From Bacteroidota bacterium (GTDB lineage: Bacteria; Bacteroidota; Ignavibacteria; Kapaibacteriales; UBA2268), in the NCBI GenBank assembly GCA_004322215.1, contig SCSM01000024.1:42729-106728 (forward strand): 64,000 nt of DNA. Reading direction: 5' to 3'. The notes beneath the pieces are model-generated. The model ran no database searches. It was not told the origin of the DNA and saw nothing but the letters and a program-made list of their open reading frames with translations. The position numbers and the translations under genes are program-made. The number at the start of each line of letters is the position of its first letter. The first letter of the stretch is position 1. This document shows positions 21,374-31,394 of the stretch, in pieces.

Positions 21374-22045
21374 ATGGGAAAACAAATAAAAATTGCACCC
21401 TCTCTGCTTTCTGCCGATTTTGCACATCTGGCAGATGATGTCAGGAAATGTGAACAAGGTGGTGCAGACCTTTTACATTGCGATATAATGGACGGGCATT
21501 TTGTACCTAATATCACTGTAGGACCCCTCATAGTACGGGCAATTAAACCGCTTACAAAATTACCCTTGAATTGCCACCTGATGATTTCCGAACCTGAAAA
21601 ATACATTGAGGATTTTGTCAAGGCAGGTGCTGATTATATCTCCGTTCATGTCGAATGTCAGAATCATCTTCATAGAACTTTATCTTTGATAAAAAGCTTC
21701 AATATAAAAGCAGGCATAGCCATTAATCCTGTAACACCACTCAATTACGCTTTTGATGCTGCCGAATACTGCGATTTCATACTTCTTATGTCTGTCAATC
21801 CCGGATTCGGAGGGCAAAAATTCATTAAATCAGTTCTGAAAAAATGCGAAATCCTTTCAAATTTCCTTGAAACTAATAAACTCGATAATGTTGACATCGA
21901 AATTGACGGAGGAATCAAAATCGAGAATGTTGCAGATATTGTTTCTGCAGGCGCTAATATGCTCGTTAGCGGCTCCGGTATTTTCGATGGCGATGTGGTT
22001 TCGAATATCAAACAACTCAGAGCCAATGCTGAAAATGTGAAGTAA
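21374..22045 (+). CDS. rpe: Ribulose-phosphate 3-epimerase
   Basis: IKIAPSLLSADFAHLADDV, LLHCDIMDGHFVPNITVGP, CHLMISEPEKYI, MSVNPGFGGQKFI, DGGI motifs; likely ATG start at MGKQIKIAPS. Confidence 0.95.
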   Translation: MGKQIKIAPSLLSADFAHLADDVRKCEQGGADLLHCDIMDGHFVPNITVGPLIVRAIKPLTKLPLNCHLMISEPEKYIEDFVKAGADYISVHVECQNHLHRTLSLIKSFNIKAGIAINPVTPLNYAFDAAEYCDFILLMSVNPGFGGQKFIKSVLKKCEILSNFLETNKLDNVDIEIDGGIKIENVADIVSAGANMLVSGSGIFDGDVVSNIKQLRANAENVK

Positions 22046-22085
22046 AATCCTAATTTTATTCTCTTTAATAATCAATATAACTTTA

Positions 22086-23177
22086 TCAAACTTTATAATA
22101 GAAGTGCGGAGAATCTCCATACTCATCCTTAGCAACTGGTCTGCCGGTTGATTCGATTCTCTGCTGTACGCACTCGAAACAATCTGATGTAAATTCATCA
22201 ATGCAGGGTTTCCCATTATACAATTGGTAATCGTTTCTTACATGAGCCGGTGTAAGCATCGGCATAATCACGTTTGAACCAAACATCAGCCCTGCTTCCC
22301 TTCCGAGCGGATACATTGCCTGAAGTGCAGTCGTAGAAGCAATATTTACATCTTTCAATACTATCCTCGCCACAGCAATCATTTTCAAAGCAAGCTCATA
22401 AATTTCCCTTTTTCTCACAGAGTATTCATAATAATAGGAATTCATTGGTGTATCACTATGAACGATATAGGGACCCATCCCAAGCATATCTATGTCCATT
22501 TCTTTGAAGAATAAAATATCCTTGGCAAGGTCATCAATTGTCTGCCCGGGTATGCCCGTCATAACACCAGTACCAACCTGGAAACCTACTTCTTTCAATG
22601 CTTTCAATGCCTTCAATCTTCTCTCATATAATTGAAAGTCAGGGTGTATTTTCTTAAATAATTCAGGATTGCTTGTCTCGATTCTGAGAAGATACCGGTG
22701 AGCGCCCGCATCAAAAAATCTTTGATATGTTTTACTGCTTTGTTCACCAACACAAAGCGTTATTCCAAGCCCTTTCGGAAGCTTATCCGATTTTGTTTCT
22801 GATTTTATTTGTCTAACAATTGCTTCGACAAAATCTATAAATTGTTCGTCGTTTCTTTCACCGGATTGAAGTACGAGTGAGCCGAAACCCTGTTCAGCAC
22901 ACCACCTGGCAGAATCAATAATTTCATCCTTTTCTAACGTGTATCTTTTGATTTTATAATTGCATTTTCTTATACCGCAATAATAACAATCGTTTACACA
23001 TACATTTGAAAATTCAATCAATCCCCTCAGATAAACCTTCTCACCAACGTATTGTTTCATTACATCGTAAGCTCTTTGCTGCAATTTTTCTATACTTTGT
23101 TTATCATTGACCGAAAGAAGTAATTTTATTTCGTCAATGGAAAAAGAATCATTATTTAATAAATCATCGGGTTTCAT
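22086..23177 (-). CDS. hydE: [FeFe]-hydrogenase H-cluster radical SAM maturase HydE
   Basis: YLRGLIEFSNVCVNDCYYCGIRKCN (CX3CX2C), FGSLVLQSGERNDEQF, LLRIETSNPELFKKIHP, GVMTGIPGQT. Confidence 0.88.
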   Translation of the reverse strand: MKPDDLLNNDSFSIDEIKLLLSVNDKQSIEKLQQRAYDVMKQYVGEKVYLRGLIEFSNVCVNDCYYCGIRKCNYKIKRYTLEKDEIIDSARWCAEQGFGSLVLQSGERNDEQFIDFVEAIVRQIKSETKSDKLPKGLGITLCVGEQSSKTYQRFFDAGAHRYLLRIETSNPELFKKIHPDFQLYERRLKALKALKEVGFQVGTGVMTGIPGQTIDDLAKDILFFKEMDIDMLGMGPYIVHSDTPMNSYYYEYSVRKREIYELALKMIAVARIVLKDVNIASTTALQAMYPLGREAGLMFGSNVIMPMLTPAHVRNDYQLYNGKPCIDEFTSDCFECVQQRIESTGRPVAKDEYGDSPHFYYKV

Positions 23178-23301
23178 TTTTATTCTATATTTTTTTATTC
23201 AGTTACAAAACTACAAATCATTGTAATATCGCAATATAAAAACCTTTTTCCCGTTATAAATGAATTTGATGAACAGATTACACGTAAAAACCGGAAATTT
23301 T

Positions 23302-24975
23302 ATGAGATTAATAAAAAATTTAAGCATTTTCTTTATTACTTTTTTAATACCTAATTTAACTTATTCAGAAACACAACCATTAATTCTCGATGCCGCACAA
23401 AAAGAATTAAACCGTACGATGGATGACCTGAAAGGTAGAGATTTGCCGCCATATTATCTGTCATATTATATATATGATACCAATATATTAAATATTGAAG
23501 CAGTTGACGGAAAATTGGTAAAAAATACCGAAAATAAATCCCGGACTTTAGATATTGATTTGAGGGTTGGCAGTTACAAATTCGATAATACTCACATTGT
23601 TCGAGGCGAAGCATTCAATATGGGTTCTCAAAGGAATGGATACGAACTTCCTTTGGATGATAATGAACCGGCAATCAGGAATGCAATATGGTTTGCAACA
23701 GACCAGCATTACAAGAAAGCAATCGAGAGCTACGAAAGGGTTCTCACAAATACAACAATTAAAGTGCAGGAAGAAGATACTTCGGCAGATTTCACTAAGG
23801 AAAAGGGCTATACATATTACGAACAACCGAAATCTTTCAATCTAAACAAAAAAATTTGGGAAGAAAGAATCAGAAAAATATCCGAAATTCTTTCATCTGA
23901 AGAATGGCTTTATAAAAACAGGACTTATCTGACGATAGGTATTGTAACTAAGTATTTCATCAATTCCGAGGGGTCTTCCATTACTCAATCGGAAATACGT
24001 GCAAACGTTGTGTTGACGGCATCAACCAAAGCAGATGACGGTATGGCTCTGCCGCTTTATAAAGTCTATTTCGCTTTTAATCCTGATAGTTTACCCGACG
24101 AAAAAACCATGCTCTTCGATGCAAGGGAACTCGTAAAAACACTGGGTGAACTAAGGACCGCTCCGATTATGAATACATACTCCGGTCCCGCAATTCTATC
24201 AGGTGAAGCTGCAGGTGTATTTTTCCACGAAATATTCGGGCATCGCGTTGAAGGACATCGCTTGAAAGACCCTGATAATTCCCAGACATTCAAGAATTTC
24301 CTTAACTCAAAAATCCTTCCGGATTTTTTAAGCGTTACATTTGACCCGACAATTAACTACTTGTATAATTTTCCCGTATCGGGATACTATAAATTTGATG
24401 ACGAAGGAGTTCCTGCACAAAAAATCAATTGTGTGGTCAATGGAGTTTTCAAAAACTTTTTGATGTCACGCTCCCCTGTCGAAAATTTCCCGAAATCGAA
24501 CGGACATGGCAGAAAGCAAGCAGGGATGAGTGCTGTTTCGAGACAGTCAAATTTGATTGTAGAATCGAATAAAACCGTTTCTGTTGATTCATTAAAAGAT
24601 ATGTTAAGGGTGGAATGTAAAAAGCAGGGTCTGGAATTCGGATTATTGTTCAAAAAAGTAGAAGGCGGATTTACCTTTACATCGAGGTCAATCCCAAATT
24701 CATTCAATGTAAACCCCTTGATTGTGTACAAAATTTATGTTGACCGAAAACCCGATGAAATTGTCCGCGGGGTTGACCTTATCGGAACACCTTTGACAAC
24801 ATTTTCAAATATAATTGCTTCTGCAAATAATATGGAAACCTTCAACGGAATATGTGGAGCCGAATCCGGCTCTGTTCCAGTGTCGGCAAGCTCGCCGATG
24901 CTACTCGTGTCAAAAATCGAAGTCCAGAAAAAGGCAAAGTCACAGGCAAAGCCGCCGATATTAGCTGCTCCTTAA
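23302..24975 (+). CDS. Exported TldD/PmbA-family metalloprotease, HExxxH-containing (TldD-like)
   Basis: Signal peptide MRLIKNLSIFFITFLIPNLTYS; AAGVFFHEIFGHRVEGHRLKD motif; C-terminal GVDLIGTPLTTFSNIIASANN. Confidence 0.85.
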   Translation: MRLIKNLSIFFITFLIPNLTYSETQPLILDAAQKELNRTMDDLKGRDLPPYYLSYYIYDTNILNIEAVDGKLVKNTENKSRTLDIDLRVGSYKFDNTHIVRGEAFNMGSQRNGYELPLDDNEPAIRNAIWFATDQHYKKAIESYERVLTNTTIKVQEEDTSADFTKEKGYTYYEQPKSFNLNKKIWEERIRKISEILSSEEWLYKNRTYLTIGIVTKYFINSEGSSITQSEIRANVVLTASTKADDGMALPLYKVYFAFNPDSLPDEKTMLFDARELVKTLGELRTAPIMNTYSGPAILSGEAAGVFFHEIFGHRVEGHRLKDPDNSQTFKNFLNSKILPDFLSVTFDPTINYLYNFPVSGYYKFDDEGVPAQKINCVVNGVFKNFLMSRSPVENFPKSNGHGRKQAGMSAVSRQSNLIVESNKTVSVDSLKDMLRVECKKQGLEFGLLFKKVEGGFTFTSRSIPNSFNVNPLIVYKIYVDRKPDEIVRGVDLIGTPLTTFSNIIASANNMETFNGICGAESGSVPVSASSPMLLVSKIEVQKKAKSQAKPPILAAP

Positions 24976-25005
24976 TTTAATTTAGAATATAACCAGGAAT
25001 ATAAA

Positions 25006-26778
25006 ATGAAAAAAAATAAAATAATACTGCCATTGATATTAACTTTGTTTTTTGTCTCTCTCAGAGCGGCACAGACAGATGAAATAATGAATGCTATGAG
25101 AGATGAAATCAAAAGGTCTATGAAAGACCTGTATCTTGAATCTTTGCAGAAGCCATATTACATTGAATATACACTGAAAATTTATGATAATTATCACGTT
25201 ACATCAACACTTGGTTCAATAACAAGTTCATCAAAAGAGAAGAGAGCCGAACTTAATGTTAATGTAAGAGTCGGTGATTACAAATTTGACAATTCTAATT
25301 TCTTTGATATAAGTCTCGGACTTTTTGGCAGCACGGACGAAGAAGAAAATTTCAAAAACCGGACAATTCCTTATGAAATTGATTATAAGAGTTTAAGACG
25401 TGAATTATGGCTTGCAACAGATGCTGCATACAAACAGGTTGCAGAAATATTATCCAAAAAAATTGCAGTATTGAAAAATAAGACAAGGAAAGATTCAACC
25501 CCCGATTTCATACAATTAGCGCCTGAAAAAAATTATGATACTTTCCCTATTCCGCAGTTCAATACAAATAAATTCGAAGAATTATGTAAAAACGTATCTG
25601 CAAAATTCATAAAGTTTGATAATATTCAAATTTCTTATGCCGGATTGGAATATATACCCGAAACGGTTTATTATGCAAATAGTGAAGGGAGGGAATTTAT
25701 CAGGACCAACCTTTACAGTGGCTTCGAAATTATTGCTGCTACACAGGCAGACGACGGGATGCCTCTATATGATATGTATTCTGCTTATGCCAAATCACCT
25801 TACGATTTGCCGAGGGAAGATTCATTGAATAAAGGAGCGATTTCAATAGCAAATAATTTAACAAAATTGGAAAAAGCAGCTATATTGGAAGAATCTTATT
25901 CAGGACCAATTTTGTTTGAAGATAATGCGGCGGCTGAACTTTTTGCCCAGGTCTTTGCTCCTAACCTTGCTGTCCAGCGTTCCCCCATGACGGAATCCGG
26001 AATCCAGGAAAGTGACAGGTATATGGCATTCCAAAACAAAGTTGGTGGAAGAGTATTGCCTGAATATCTTTCGGTTATTGCTGAACCCAACAAAGAATAT
26101 TACGAAAAGCAGCCGTTAATCGGGTATTATAAAATTGACGATGAAGGAGTATTGGCTCAACCGGTTAATTTAGTGAAAGATGGTTATCTGAAATATCTGC
26201 TTTCGTCGAGAGTCCCCTCCAAAAGAGTGAATGTAAGCAACGGGCACAAACGTGGAGGTGCTGCTATGATTAGTATCATTGAATTATTATCGGATAAAAA
26301 GCATAGAAAAACAAGGAATGAATTAATTAAACAGTTGTTAAAACTATGCAAGGACAGGGAACTCCCTTATGGGATTATCGTCAAAAAAGCTGCAAATCAA
26401 AATATTTTTTATACGACTTTACAAAGGATTGCACCGACTCATCTGAGCCAGAATTATAATCCGCAGCAATTTAATTTATTGCAGATTTATAAAATTTATC
26501 CTGATGGAAGAGAAGAACTGGTGCGCGGCTGCGATGCGACTGGGTTTACTCCTCAGTCCTTTAAAGATATTTTAAATGTGGGAAATAAACCTTATGTTTT
26601 AAACTTGCTGGCACCCTCAATCACTTCGCCTTATGTTTCAGGAGGTGATTTATATGTCGGTGCATCAGTGATTTCTCCTTCATTAATTTTTGAGGATGGT
26701 GAAATTAAAGTCAGTGAAGATGATTTCCCGAATAAACCTTTTCTGCCAAATCCATTGACAGAAGTACAAAGTAAATAA
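25006..26778 (+). CDS. Exported TldD/PmbA-family protein lacking HExxxH (TldE/PmbA-like partner)
   Basis: Signal peptide MKKNKIILPLILTLFFVSLRA; collinear with the preceding gene (YSGPILFEDNAAAELFAQVFAPNLAVQR; GCDATGFTPQSFKDI) but no HExxxH. Confidence 0.82.
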   Translation: MKKNKIILPLILTLFFVSLRAAQTDEIMNAMRDEIKRSMKDLYLESLQKPYYIEYTLKIYDNYHVTSTLGSITSSSKEKRAELNVNVRVGDYKFDNSNFFDISLGLFGSTDEEENFKNRTIPYEIDYKSLRRELWLATDAAYKQVAEILSKKIAVLKNKTRKDSTPDFIQLAPEKNYDTFPIPQFNTNKFEELCKNVSAKFIKFDNIQISYAGLEYIPETVYYANSEGREFIRTNLYSGFEIIAATQADDGMPLYDMYSAYAKSPYDLPREDSLNKGAISIANNLTKLEKAAILEESYSGPILFEDNAAAELFAQVFAPNLAVQRSPMTESGIQESDRYMAFQNKVGGRVLPEYLSVIAEPNKEYYEKQPLIGYYKIDDEGVLAQPVNLVKDGYLKYLLSSRVPSKRVNVSNGHKRGGAAMISIIELLSDKKHRKTRNELIKQLLKLCKDRELPYGIIVKKAANQNIFYTTLQRIAPTHLSQNYNPQQFNLLQIYKIYPDGREELVRGCDATGFTPQSFKDILNVGNKPYVLNLLAPSITSPYVSGGDLYVGASVISPSLIFEDGEIKVSEDDFPNKPFLPNPLTEVQSK

Positions 26779-26857
26779 TGTTGTTTTAATTATTCTTATT
26801 AAATTGCATTTAAATAGTTAACCAATTGTAATTTTTATTAATTAATACATTTAAATA

Positions 26858-28033
26858 ATGGAATCGAACAATAATCAGACAGAAAAAAAGAATTTTGATG
26901 GTGTTTTCTACATTGCTCTTTTAATAAAACATAAAATTTTCATTCTTATCGTAACTGTATTATTTTGTGCAGCATCAGTAATAATAACATTACTAATGCC
27001 GAATTGGTACACAGCAACTATCAACGCTGTGCCTCCAAAAAAGGCAATCGGTTCATTATTTGAAAATGCAATGTCAAATATATCATCAACGCTGAGAGAA
27101 TTCGGTTTGACAAGATTAAAAGGTGGACAATCGGATGGATATAGTTACCTGGTTATACTGAATAGCCGGACTGTAAAAGATTCAATGATTAAAAAGTATG
27201 ATTTGGCAAAAGAGTACGACATACCCGATTCATTACACTCAGAAATTTTATTAGAATTTGAGGATAAACTCGAGATTGGTTATGAAACCGAAGGTAATTA
27301 TACAATTTCATTAACTGATAAGAACCGCAATAGAGTTGCTGAAATGGCAAATACATATTTCAGTATAGCTAATGGATTAGCAGATAAAATCATGCATTCG
27401 GAAGCGTTGAAAAGCAGGGAATATATTGAAAACAGGTTAAATTCAATTGATTCAACTTTAGGAATAATTACTGATTCATTGCAAAAATTTTCAAGTAAAA
27501 CTTTTGTATTTTCTCCATTGGAACAGGCATCTGCAGTAAGTTCTGCTTATGCAAACCTCAAAGCGGAATTAATTCAACAGGAAATTATGCAGGATTTATT
27601 AATTAGCAAATTCGGTGAAGATGACCCTTACACAAAGATTCAGCAGGAATTGATTAAGAAAATCAGGAATAAAGTAACCGATGCAGAGACAAAACCGGGT
27701 TTTGCAGGTAATTTCCCTTTAAAGAATGCCGCATCGGTAGGTATCGAGTACCTTCGGCTTTATGCAGAATACGAAACCTTTTCAAAAGTTAAAACCTTCC
27801 TGATGCCTTTACTCGAAGATGCTAAACTCGATGAATCAAGGCAGACAATGTCGCTTGTTGTTGTTGACCCGGCTGTTAAACCTGATAAAAAATCAAAGCC
27901 GAAAAGGTCATTAATAGTTTTAGGGGCTACATTCGGAGGTTTTACTATTTCTATCCTTCTTGTTCTTTTAGTCAATGGATATTATAACTTGAAGAATAAT
28001 TATAAAAATTTTATCGAAAAAGACAATAAATAA
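26858..28033 (+). CDS. Wzz/chain-length-determinant-like polysaccharide biosynthesis membrane protein
   Basis: Two terminal TM segments flanking a coiled-coil periplasmic domain; VVDPAVKPDKKSKPKRSLIVLGATFGG. Confidence 0.8.
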   Translation: MESNNNQTEKKNFDGVFYIALLIKHKIFILIVTVLFCAASVIITLLMPNWYTATINAVPPKKAIGSLFENAMSNISSTLREFGLTRLKGGQSDGYSYLVILNSRTVKDSMIKKYDLAKEYDIPDSLHSEILLEFEDKLEIGYETEGNYTISLTDKNRNRVAEMANTYFSIANGLADKIMHSEALKSREYIENRLNSIDSTLGIITDSLQKFSSKTFVFSPLEQASAVSSAYANLKAELIQQEIMQDLLISKFGEDDPYTKIQQELIKKIRNKVTDAETKPGFAGNFPLKNAASVGIEYLRLYAEYETFSKVKTFLMPLLEDAKLDESRQTMSLVVVDPAVKPDKKSKPKRSLIVLGATFGGFTISILLVLLVNGYYNLKNNYKNFIEKDNK

Positions 28034-28039
28034 AATAAA

Positions 28040-29485
28040 GTGGAGCAGATTAATACAGCGATTCCTGAATCAAACGGCAAACACCGTTTTCCATATTATG
28101 ATTACAAATTGCCAATCATAGCGGTCATATCACTTGCTATCATGTCATCATTGATGATATACTTCGGTATAGTTAAAGAAAATGGATATATTGTTCTCGG
28201 AATAATTATCGGACTAACATTATGTTACTTTTTCATAAAATATCCCAGGTTTTGGTTATATACTATAACATTCTCGCTTTTTATTTTTTTTAGGAAAGGT
28301 GAGGAAGGGGTATCAACATTCGATTTAATAACCGGGATATTATATATCGGAACATTATACCCGTGGTTATTCTGGCAAATAGCAGTAAAAAGAAAAAAAC
28401 TAATTGAAAATATTGGTGATTGGTTCATAATTGCATTTTTCATCCTGTTAATTGGAAACTCATTAATTGCTGTTGCTCACGGTGTAACCTTTCTTGATTG
28501 GTCAAGAGAATATTTAATGACTACGTTAATACTTTTTTATTTCCCTTTTAAATACTATTTCAACGATGAAAAACATCTGAAAAGATTATTAGTCTTGTTA
28601 GCTATTGTATGCATTTTAACAGACTTTCAACAGTTTTACGATTATTATACAATTGGTATGACTAATGTTGTGTATGCTTATGAAGTACTTGTTTCTGCAA
28701 GAATTGACCAAAATTTATATACAGCTTCAACAGCTTTTGGTATTTTATTTGCACTTTATGAAAAAAAGTTTTCATTACGGATTTTATATTTAATTTTCAC
28801 CGTCATTAATGGTTTTGCACTGATTTCCTCCTTTTCAAGAACTTTTTGGATTATTCTTTTAATTGAGATAGTGTTGTTTCTTTTTATAATTCCGATGAAA
28901 CAAAAAATAAAATTGATTTACTATTTATCCTTTTTTTCTTTGGCTTTAATAATTACTGTAATGATAGCATTCAAAGGGAACACATTAATAATTTTAAAAG
29001 CTTATGAATACAGGTTGACTTCATCAACACAAGGCAGAAAAGATCCTTCGATTCAGGCAAGATTGGCAGAGTACCAGGTAGTATTAAAAAGAATTTCAGA
29101 ATACCCATTGGGTGGAAATGGATTTTTCAAAGAATTCAGTTTTTTTAATCCGATAAAAAAATCAACATCGCATACAATTACAACTCATAACGGATTTTTC
29201 TATTTATTTTACAGAATTGGAATTCCATTATCTCTTTTCTTTATTTTCTTTTTACTTTTTTTTACAATAAAATCATTCCTGCTATTTTTTAAAATTAAAG
29301 AAAATTTTTATAAGGTATTGTCATTAGGTTCATTTTGTGGTTTGATTGTAATGATAGTTTCAGATTTCTCTAGTACTCAGTTCAATGTTCGTGATGGAGT
29401 ATTCGTTTTAGCATTTACCTTTGCTTTTACAACCATAGCCGAAAAAAAATTCTTTGAAAATAAAAAAAATTATAAATTGCAATAA
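28040..29485 (+). CDS. O-antigen ligase/polymerase-like multi-pass membrane protein (GTG start)
   Basis: About 12 predicted TM segments, periplasmic loop with HTITTHNGFFYLFYRIG; adjacent to the Wzz-like gene. Confidence 0.75.
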   Translation: MEQINTAIPESNGKHRFPYYDYKLPIIAVISLAIMSSLMIYFGIVKENGYIVLGIIIGLTLCYFFIKYPRFWLYTITFSLFIFFRKGEEGVSTFDLITGILYIGTLYPWLFWQIAVKRKKLIENIGDWFIIAFFILLIGNSLIAVAHGVTFLDWSREYLMTTLILFYFPFKYYFNDEKHLKRLLVLLAIVCILTDFQQFYDYYTIGMTNVVYAYEVLVSARIDQNLYTASTAFGILFALYEKKFSLRILYLIFTVINGFALISSFSRTFWIILLIEIVLFLFIIPMKQKIKLIYYLSFFSLALIITVMIAFKGNTLIILKAYEYRLTSSTQGRKDPSIQARLAEYQVVLKRISEYPLGGNGFFKEFSFFNPIKKSTSHTITTHNGFFYLFYRIGIPLSLFFIFFLLFFTIKSFLLFFKIKENFYKVLSLGSFCGLIVMIVSDFSSTQFNVRDGVFVLAFTFAFTTIAEKKFFENKKNYKLQ

Positions 29486-29502
29486 AAATAAAATGATTTT
29501 TT

Positions 29503-31374
29503 ATGGCATTTGAAACTTTAAGCGATACTAATCCTGACTTTGCGTCAAAGCAAAGAAGAAATATATTCAGAACGATAACAATTTTACTGGCTATTGTTTT
29601 TATCGGCAGATTGGGTTTTATGCAAATAATCCAGGGAAGTGCTTATAAGCTTGAAAGTGAATCACAGGCAGTCAAGCAAGTTGTCGTTGAGCCGTTCAGG
29701 GGTGACATTTATGACAGAAACGGGGATATTTTGGTCAATAATGAGCCGTCATTCACTCTCTCGATTACCCGAAATGACTTTACCAAAGAATCATTGATAC
29801 TGTTAGCATCAATTCTCCAAATGGATACAACCGAGATAAATAATGCTTTGCTGCCTTATAAAAATGTTTCAAAATTCACACCAATCAAATTATTCCGTGA
29901 CCTCGATTTCCAGAAAACTGCTTTAATTGAGGAATATAACGACCTTCTTCCCGGTGTTGAAATTGTTGTTGACTTTAAACGGCTATACAATTTCTATGGC
30001 AATATGGCTCACCTTCTCGGCTATTCCCGTGAAGTTTCAGAAGAACAATTAAAGCAATATCCTTATTATAAATCAGGAGATGTTTTAGGCCAAACAGGAT
30101 TAGAGAAAGAATATGAAGAGATACTTCGGGGAAATAAAGGAATTAAATTCGTAACGGTTAACAAACTCGGGAAGAAAGTAGCAAGTTTCGACAATGGCAG
30201 AAACGATATTCCCTCGAGAAACGGCTTCGATATGTTTTTAACAATCGACAAAAAACTGCAGGCACACGCTGAAACATTATTAAAAGGAAAAAGGGGTGCA
30301 CTTGTGGCAATTAATCCTAATAACGGGGAAATACTCTCAATAGTCAGCAAACCCGATTACAATCCGAGGGATTTTGCCGGAAAAATTCCTTCAGAATTAT
30401 ACAAAAAACTAATTAACGACCCTGCTTACCCAATGTACAATAGGTCTATCATGTCAGCTTATCCCCCGGGTTCTACCTGGAAAATGCTCGTTGCACTCGC
30501 GGCACTCCAGGAAGGAATTATTGATGAGCATTCAACTTTCACTTGCAGGGGTTCTATACAGCTTGGATTCAAAAATTTCAAATGCCACAGCGCTCACGGC
30601 ACAATAAATGTCCGTAATGCTATTAAAGTATCATGCAATGTTTTTTTCTATGAGACTGCAATGAAACTTGGATTTGAAAAGATGCTCAAATGGGCAAGAA
30701 TCTTTGGATTCGGCGAAAGGACATTTGTTGACATACCAAGTGAAAGTAAGGGCAAGTTTCCATCCGAAGAATGGTTCGTAAAAAACTTCGGGTCAATGGA
30801 TGAAATTCCTGCGGGTTACCTGGCAAATTACGGTATCGGTCAGGGTGAAATAGCCGCGACACCTCTTCAAATGGCTCTTTATGCTTCTTCAATTGCTACA
30901 AGGGGAATAATGTACCAGCCCCATGTTGTGCGTTATATTCACAATAATATTACAAACAGGATTGAACCAATTAGCTATGATAAGAAAATTATTCCTATTG
31001 ACAACAGGTATTTTGATATCGTGCAAAAAGGAATGTGGGATGTTGTTAATTCAGGTGCGGGAACTGCCAATTCGGCTTATATTCCGGGAATAGATATTTG
31101 CGGCAAAACAGGTACTGCTCAGAATCCGCATGGCAGAGACCACTCCTGGTTTATTTGTTTTGCACCTTTGAACAGCCCCCAAATCGCCTTATGCGTTTTT
31201 GTTGAAAATGCAGGTTTCGGAGGAGAGGTAGCTGCACCGATTGCAAGAAATTATCTAATGGCTTATTTCTATCCCGATTCATATAAAATCCTGAGCCCAC
31301 CGTCGTCAACTTATACTGACCCATTAGATTCGATTAGCAATCAGATTACTGAAAAAATTTATCCGGTTCATTAG
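29503..31374 (+). CDS. mrdA: Penicillin-binding protein 2 (transpeptidase)
   Basis: RGDIYDRNGDILVNN; YPPGSTWKM (SxxK), SCN, KTGTAQNP; dimerisation domain. Confidence 0.92.
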   Translation: MAFETLSDTNPDFASKQRRNIFRTITILLAIVFIGRLGFMQIIQGSAYKLESESQAVKQVVVEPFRGDIYDRNGDILVNNEPSFTLSITRNDFTKESLILLASILQMDTTEINNALLPYKNVSKFTPIKLFRDLDFQKTALIEEYNDLLPGVEIVVDFKRLYNFYGNMAHLLGYSREVSEEQLKQYPYYKSGDVLGQTGLEKEYEEILRGNKGIKFVTVNKLGKKVASFDNGRNDIPSRNGFDMFLTIDKKLQAHAETLLKGKRGALVAINPNNGEILSIVSKPDYNPRDFAGKIPSELYKKLINDPAYPMYNRSIMSAYPPGSTWKMLVALAALQEGIIDEHSTFTCRGSIQLGFKNFKCHSAHGTINVRNAIKVSCNVFFYETAMKLGFEKMLKWARIFGFGERTFVDIPSESKGKFPSEEWFVKNFGSMDEIPAGYLANYGIGQGEIAATPLQMALYASSIATRGIMYQPHVVRYIHNNITNRIEPISYDKKIIPIDNRYFDIVQKGMWDVVNSGAGTANSAYIPGIDICGKTGTAQNPHGRDHSWFICFAPLNSPQIALCVFVENAGFGGEVAAPIARNYLMAYFYPDSYKILSPPSSTYTDPLDSISNQITEKIYPVH

Positions 31375-31394
31375 TTATTAATTTAGGAAATATA

